DNA from: an uncultured Propionibacteriaceae bacterium
Lineage (GTDB): Bacteria; Actinomycetota; Actinomycetes; Propionibacteriales; Propionibacteriaceae
DNA: 8,810 nucleotides
Direction of reading: 5' to 3'
NCBI GenBank assembly: GCA_937988865.1
Contig: CALKHV010000055.1
Coordinates: 1-8,810 of the forward strand
Shown here: positions 5,451-8,810 of the stretch, one piece after another
How positions within the stretch are numbered: the stretch's first letter is position 1
Layout: each line of letters opens with the position of its first letter
Position numbers and translations under genes: made by a program
The notes under the pieces: model-generated
Databases searched by the model: none
What the model saw: only the letters and a program-made list of their open reading frames with translations
What the model was told of the DNA's origin: nothing

Positions 5451-5876
5451 TCAGCGTGGGCGGGGTGCCGGGACGACCAGCACGGGGACTGTCGAGAACT
5501 CGAGCACGTGCTGGGTGGTGCTTCCCAGGTGCGGGAGGATGTGTCCCGGTCGACCCACCCGTGCCATCACGATGAGGGTCGCGTCACAGGCGAGTGCCTC
5601 GTCGAGGATCTGTGCCGCCACGGTGCCGAACCGAACAATGACGTCCACCTCGATCGCGGCCGTCCGCCCCAGCACATCCACGTGACGCAGGGCGGCCCGT
5701 GCGGCGAGTTCGCCGCTCGAGGAAAGGTCGGCGATCCCGTCGGCGACAGAGCCTGGTGTCACCACCGAGACCGCGCGCAGCCGGGATCCCAGGCGATGGG
5801 CGAGGCCGACGGCCACGAATGCGGCGTGGAAGGCCGCCGGGGAGTCGTTCACGGCGACGAGGATGGTGTCGGTCAT
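5451..5876 (-). CDS. Universal stress protein (UspA family) at the end of the V-ATPase operon
   Basis: A 141-residue single Usp domain, normal for the family. The N-terminal strand ILVAVNDSPAA and C-terminal VPVLVVP are typical. The nucleotide-binding signature G-2X-G-9X-G(S/T) reads as Ala105-2X-Gly108-9X-Gly118-Ser119, so its first glycine is alanine, and the usual early Asp of the first loop is Asn10 followed by Asp11. ATP binding is therefore plausible but not certain. The ATG at 5876 is preceded by GAGG 5 nt upstream and overlaps the subunit D stop as ATGA, which implies translational coupling to the ATPase. Usp proteins are small cytoplasmic stress or nucleotide-responsive proteins; a role in sensing or modulating the ATPase is inferred from position only. 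Confidence 0.88.
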   Translation of the reverse strand: MTDTILVAVNDSPAAFHAAFVAVGLAHRLGSRLRAVSVVTPGSVADGIADLSSSGELAARAALRHVDVLGRTAAIEVDVIVRFGTVAAQILDEALACDATLIVMARVGRPGHILPHLGSTTQHVLEFSTVPVLVVPAPRPR

Positions 5877-6517
5877 CGTGGCCTCGACCCTTCCCCGGCA
5901 TCGGATGCGCGTCCCCGGCCTGACTGACTCGCCCCCGCGTCCGCGCCCCACCTCAGTCGGAAGTTCTCCTCCATCTCCAACTCCTGGAGCGAGCGCCGGA
6001 TCGCCTCCAGTTCGTTCTCGAGTCGGGGGATCCAGCGCTTCTCGACCGCCCGCAGGCGAGTCCGGGTGGCCTTCAGTTCAGCGGACAGCAGCGTCACCGC
6101 CCGCTCGGCCGCAGCGTGGGTGACGGCGGCCTCCAGGGCGGTGCGATGGCAGTCCCGCGCATACGTCAACGCGGAACTCGCGCCGGGCGAGGTGGACGCC
6201 GGCAGGTCACACCGCGCGTCCTCGGGGTAGGCCACCCCCATGGACCCTCCCCACTGCACCTCGACCATGGCCGGCGCCAACGGCGCGGCGGCCTCGATGG
6301 CGGCGCGGCCGTCCAGGGCCGCGGCCCGTGCCAGCCAGACGTCTGCCTCACGGGCCGCGTCGAGCCAGACCCTCCCGGTGAGCGCGGCGTTCAAGTGGAG
6401 GCGCTCAAGCTCATCGGCGAGGATGCGCTGCTTGCGGTCGAGCAACTCTGCTCCGTGGTGCGCCGTCGCGAGCCTCCGCTCCACGCGCATTCTCCCTGCG
6501 CGTCCGGTGCTGTTCAT
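5873..6517 (-). CDS. ntpD: V/A-type ATPase subunit D (central stalk)
   Basis: 214 residues, the expected size for the central rotor-shaft subunit that turns inside the A3B3 head. The N-terminal helix (about 6-60, with GRAGRMRVERRLATAHHGAE) and the C-terminal helix (about 125-190, with LSAELKATRTRLRAVEKRW and ENELEAIRRSLQELEMEE) would form the antiparallel coiled coil of the shaft; the middle is the less conserved region. The last 25 or so residues are a Gly/Ser/Arg-rich low-complexity tail, a usual place for divergence. The ATG at 6517 overlaps the subunit B stop (ATGA), with GGGGG 7 nt upstream as a possible binding site. The stop overlaps the stress-protein start in the same way. Confidence 0.92.
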   Translation of the reverse strand: MNSTGRAGRMRVERRLATAHHGAELLDRKQRILADELERLHLNAALTGRVWLDAAREADVWLARAAALDGRAAIEAAAPLAPAMVEVQWGGSMGVAYPEDARCDLPASTSPGASSALTYARDCHRTALEAAVTHAAAERAVTLLSAELKATRTRLRAVEKRWIPRLENELEAIRRSLQELEMEENFRLRWGADAGASQSGRGRASDAGEGSRPR

Positions 6518-7923
6518 GCTGGTGCCCCCGGTCGGGGCAGGTATCGATCAAGCAGGTCGGTGGCGAGCATGGTGAGTTCGCGTCGTGGCAGTGTCGCCAG
6601 GGCTGCCCACGCCCGGTTGAGTGTGTCGTCCATCGAGCGGCGTTCGCTGGTTCCCTGACTGAGCAATTCCTGTTCGACGCGGCTGCGGTAGGCGACGTAG
6701 CTTCGATCCGATTCGCTGAGTGCGTCCACCCCCACCAACTCGGCGAGGTCGGCGGACTCCCGCGCCCTGGCCATCGCCGACAGCACCTGCGCAGACACGT
6801 CCAGGTGGTCCTCGCGCGTGCGTCCCGGGCCTGCCCCGCTTCGCATCAGGCGGGACAGGGAGGACAAGACGTCCACGGGCGGGTAGACCCCGCGGGCGTC
6901 GACGTCGGGGGAGAGCACGATCTGCCCCTCGGTGATGTACCCCGTCAGGTCAGGAACCGGATGGGTGATGTCTCCACTGGGCATGGTCAGCACCGGGATG
7001 ATCGTGATCGATCCCTCGCGTCCCCGGATGCGGCCGCACCTCTCGTAGAGGCTCGCGAGGTCGCTGTAGAGATACCCGGGGTAGCCGCGGCGGGCGGGGA
7101 TCTCGCGTCGGGCTGCGGCAACTTCACGCAGCGCTTCTGCGTAACTGGTCATGTCCGACATGACCACCAGTACGTCGTGACCCTCGACGTAGGCCAGGTG
7201 TTCGGCGACCGTCAGGGCGATCCGCGGGGTGAGGAGTCGTTCGATGACCGGGTCATCCGCAGCATTCAGCAGGAGCACCAGCTCGCCAGCCGCGGACCGT
7301 TCCTCCAGCCGATCGCGGACGTACGCAATGTCGGCGTGGGTGAGGCCCATGGCTGCGAACACCACACGGAAGGGTCGGCCCTTCGTCGTCGCCTGCGCGG
7401 CGATCTGCGTGGCGAGGGTCAGGTGGGGCATCCCGGGTAGCGAGAAGATGGGCAGTTTCTGCCCGCGCACCAGCGTGGTCAGGGCGTCGATGACTGAGAT
7501 CCCGGTCAGGACGGGTTCAACGGGTGGTTCGCGCTGGACGGGATTGAGGGGCCATCCGTTCACGGGCATCATGGTGACGCCCGTCACGGGAGGGCCGCCG
7601 TCCAACGGTTCTCCTCGTCCGTTGCACGTGCGGCCGAGCCAGTCGGTGCCGACGGGGATGTGAAGGGGACGGCCTTCGAAACGGACGCCGACCCCGGTGG
7701 GGGCCATCCCGGCCGTTCCCTCCAGGACCTGCAGGGTGACCAGGTCGTGATCCACTTCCAGCACCAAACCATGGCGGACGTCCGCAGGCGACTCGCCACG
7801 GCCTGCGATCTCGACGCTGGCGGATTCGTCCCATCCCACCTCGGCTGCGTCCCCCAGAATGAGCAGCGGTCCGCGAAGTTCCCGGACGTCGCCGTGCGTG
7901 ATGTGTCCAGGGGAGTCGGTCAT
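6514..7923 (-). CDS. ntpB: V/A-type ATPase subunit B (non-catalytic head subunit)
   Basis: 469 residues, the normal length. The N-terminal beta-barrel covers about 8-75. The nucleotide-binding-like domain has IFSLPGMPHLTLATQIA (159-175) in place of a Walker A motif, as expected for the non-catalytic subunit, although the usual SGSGLPHN is changed to SLPGMPHL. Conserved blocks include PARRGYPGYLYSDLASLYERCGR (276-298), LTMPSGDITHPVPDLTGYITEGQI and YPPVDVLSSLSRLM (347-360), whose Arg358 corresponds to the arginine that reaches into the catalytic site of subunit A. With A it forms the alternating A3B3 hexamer that hydrolyses or makes ATP. The ATG at 7923 overlaps the A stop (ATGA); GGAG lies about 9 nt upstream. 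Confidence 0.96.
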   Translation of the reverse strand: MTDSPGHITHGDVRELRGPLLILGDAAEVGWDESASVEIAGRGESPADVRHGLVLEVDHDLVTLQVLEGTAGMAPTGVGVRFEGRPLHIPVGTDWLGRTCNGRGEPLDGGPPVTGVTMMPVNGWPLNPVQREPPVEPVLTGISVIDALTTLVRGQKLPIFSLPGMPHLTLATQIAAQATTKGRPFRVVFAAMGLTHADIAYVRDRLEERSAAGELVLLLNAADDPVIERLLTPRIALTVAEHLAYVEGHDVLVVMSDMTSYAEALREVAAARREIPARRGYPGYLYSDLASLYERCGRIRGREGSITIIPVLTMPSGDITHPVPDLTGYITEGQIVLSPDVDARGVYPPVDVLSSLSRLMRSGAGPGRTREDHLDVSAQVLSAMARARESADLAELVGVDALSESDRSYVAYRSRVEQELLSQGTSERRSMDDTLNRAWAALATLPRRELTMLATDLLDRYLPRPGAPA

Positions 7924-8810
7924 GGCACCTGCTCCAGCTGGTCGACGAATGCCCGGCGTCGGGTGTCCACCCCGGCGGCATCATCGGCATCCAGTTCCTC
8001 GCGAGCCCTCAGTACCGGACCGAAGTCCAGCTCCTCGATGGTTGTCGCGGCCACACCTCGCTGCACCAGACGCTGGCACGCGTCCACGACGTCGATGACC
8101 AGGTCGAGCAACGCGGACGCCTTGGCGTCCGAACAGTAGCTGTCCTGCGACTTGAGCGCGTTCTGCAGGAGCACGCCGTCGCGCAACAGACGGCCCCCGA
8201 GCAGCACCACGCGCTCGTGGCCCGGGAGTGATGACTGCCCGATGACTTCGGCCAACGAGCTCAGACGTTCGGCCTCGGCCAGCAGTCCCATCGCCCGACC
8301 CCGTCGCTCGGCCCATCCTGAGTCACCCTGGGCGGCGTGCCATCGCCCCAGGTCGGCGACATCGCGGGCGAAGGATCCCGTCCAGCTGACAGCGGGGTAG
8401 TGGCGCGAATAGGCCAGGTCGCGGTCGAGCAACCACAGCGAACGGACGAAGCGCTGGGTCACAGTCGTCACCGGTTCGGTGAGGTCGCCGCCTGGGGGCG
8501 ACACCGCGCCGATGACTGTGACGGACGCCGGGAGACCGCCGAGGGTGGTGACCCTGCCGGCCCGTTCGTAGAACGCAGCCACCGCCGATGCCAGGTGCGC
8601 GGGGTAGCCTTCCTCGGCCGGCAGGTCGCCATTGCGGTTGGCGAACTCGCGCAGCGCTTCGGCCCAGCGAGAGGTGGAGTCGGCGATGACCACCACGTCG
8701 TACCCCATGTCCCGGTAGTACTCCGCGACCGTGATGCCGGTGTAGATGCTCGACTCGCGGGCCATCATCGGCATGTTCGACGTGTTCGCGATGATCACGG
8801 TCCGGTCGAT
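7920..8810 (-). CDS. ntpA: V/A-type ATPase catalytic subunit A (C-terminal part, cut by window edge)
   Basis: Only the last 296 codons are inside the window; full proteins are about 580-600 residues, so the N-terminal barrel, the A-specific insert and the Walker A loop lie beyond 8810. What is visible is highly typical: DRTVIIANTSNMPMMARESS, SIYTGITVAEYYRDMGYDV, the Walker B region VVIADSTSRWAEALRE (fragment residues 40-54), EEGYPAHLAS, FYERAGRV and VTVIGAVSPPGGDLTEPVT. A helical C-terminal domain follows. The frame runs to the right edge without interruption; the in-frame GTG at 8796-8798 is internal, because conserved residues DRT precede it. First gene of the visible operon, which continues upstream out of view. 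Such enzymes pump H+ or Na+; the ion cannot be told from these subunits. Confidence 0.96.
   Translation of the reverse strand: MDRTVIIANTSNMPMMARESSIYTGITVAEYYRDMGYDVVVIADSTSRWAEALREFANRNGDLPAEEGYPAHLASAVAAFYERAGRVTTLGGLPASVTVIGAVSPPGGDLTEPVTTVTQRFVRSLWLLDRDLAYSRHYPAVSWTGSFARDVADLGRWHAAQGDSGWAERRGRAMGLLAEAERLSSLAEVIGQSSLPGHERVVLLGGRLLRDGVLLQNALKSQDSYCSDAKASALLDLVIDVVDACQRLVQRGVAATTIEELDFGPVLRAREELDADDAAGVDTRRRAFVDQLEQVP

Noticed and set aside
5403..5461. 8-bp inverted repeat GCCCACGC/GCGTGGGC spanning the tRNA 3' end and the usp stop
   Set aside because: The left arm is mostly the tRNA acceptor strand and the spacer is 43 nt. No terminator features are present, so chance is likely.

Overview
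The window is GC-rich, densely packed bacterial chromosome. The proteins resemble actinobacterial ones (nitrilase-family hydrolase, DUF456 protein), the tRNA does not encode its CCA tail, and an A/V-type ATPase operon is present. I infer a high-GC actinomycete, possibly of the Propionibacteriaceae, but nothing here fixes the genus. No transposase, integrase, phage gene or CRISPR array is visible.

Layout. 1-502 (minus) is a small DUF456-type membrane protein. It is divergent from a nitrilase-superfamily hydrolase (623-1387, plus); the 120 bp between them holds a perfect 18-bp palindrome. An SPFH/slipin-like protein without a membrane anchor follows (1416-2075, minus). A 330-bp gap carries a tRNA-like remnant. 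Next are a YghZ-type aldo-keto reductase (2406-3434, plus) and, convergent with it, a two-domain CatE-like VOC protein (3453-4325, minus) with a probable operator at its start.

4326-5333 is about 1 kb without a credible protein gene. From roughly 4590 to 5207 on the plus strand I see what looks like a large structured non-coding RNA. A small hairpin, a second hairpin with TGATG in its loop, and a downstream CATCA/CATCG complementary to that loop occur four times. The four modules fall into two alternating sequence types (A-B-A-B), and the region ends at a 12-bp GC-rich stem resembling a terminator. A tRNA-Val(UAC) gene follows 126 bp later.

5451-8810 (minus) is the downstream end of a V-type ATPase operon, transcribed A (partial, running off the right edge), B, D and then a universal stress protein. 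Each of the three junctions is an ATGA overlap, so the four genes are very likely one translationally coupled unit, with the stress protein as a non-standard last member.

The most unusual item is the 4590-5207 RNA candidate. I cannot assign it to a known family from sequence alone; it needs a covariance-model search.
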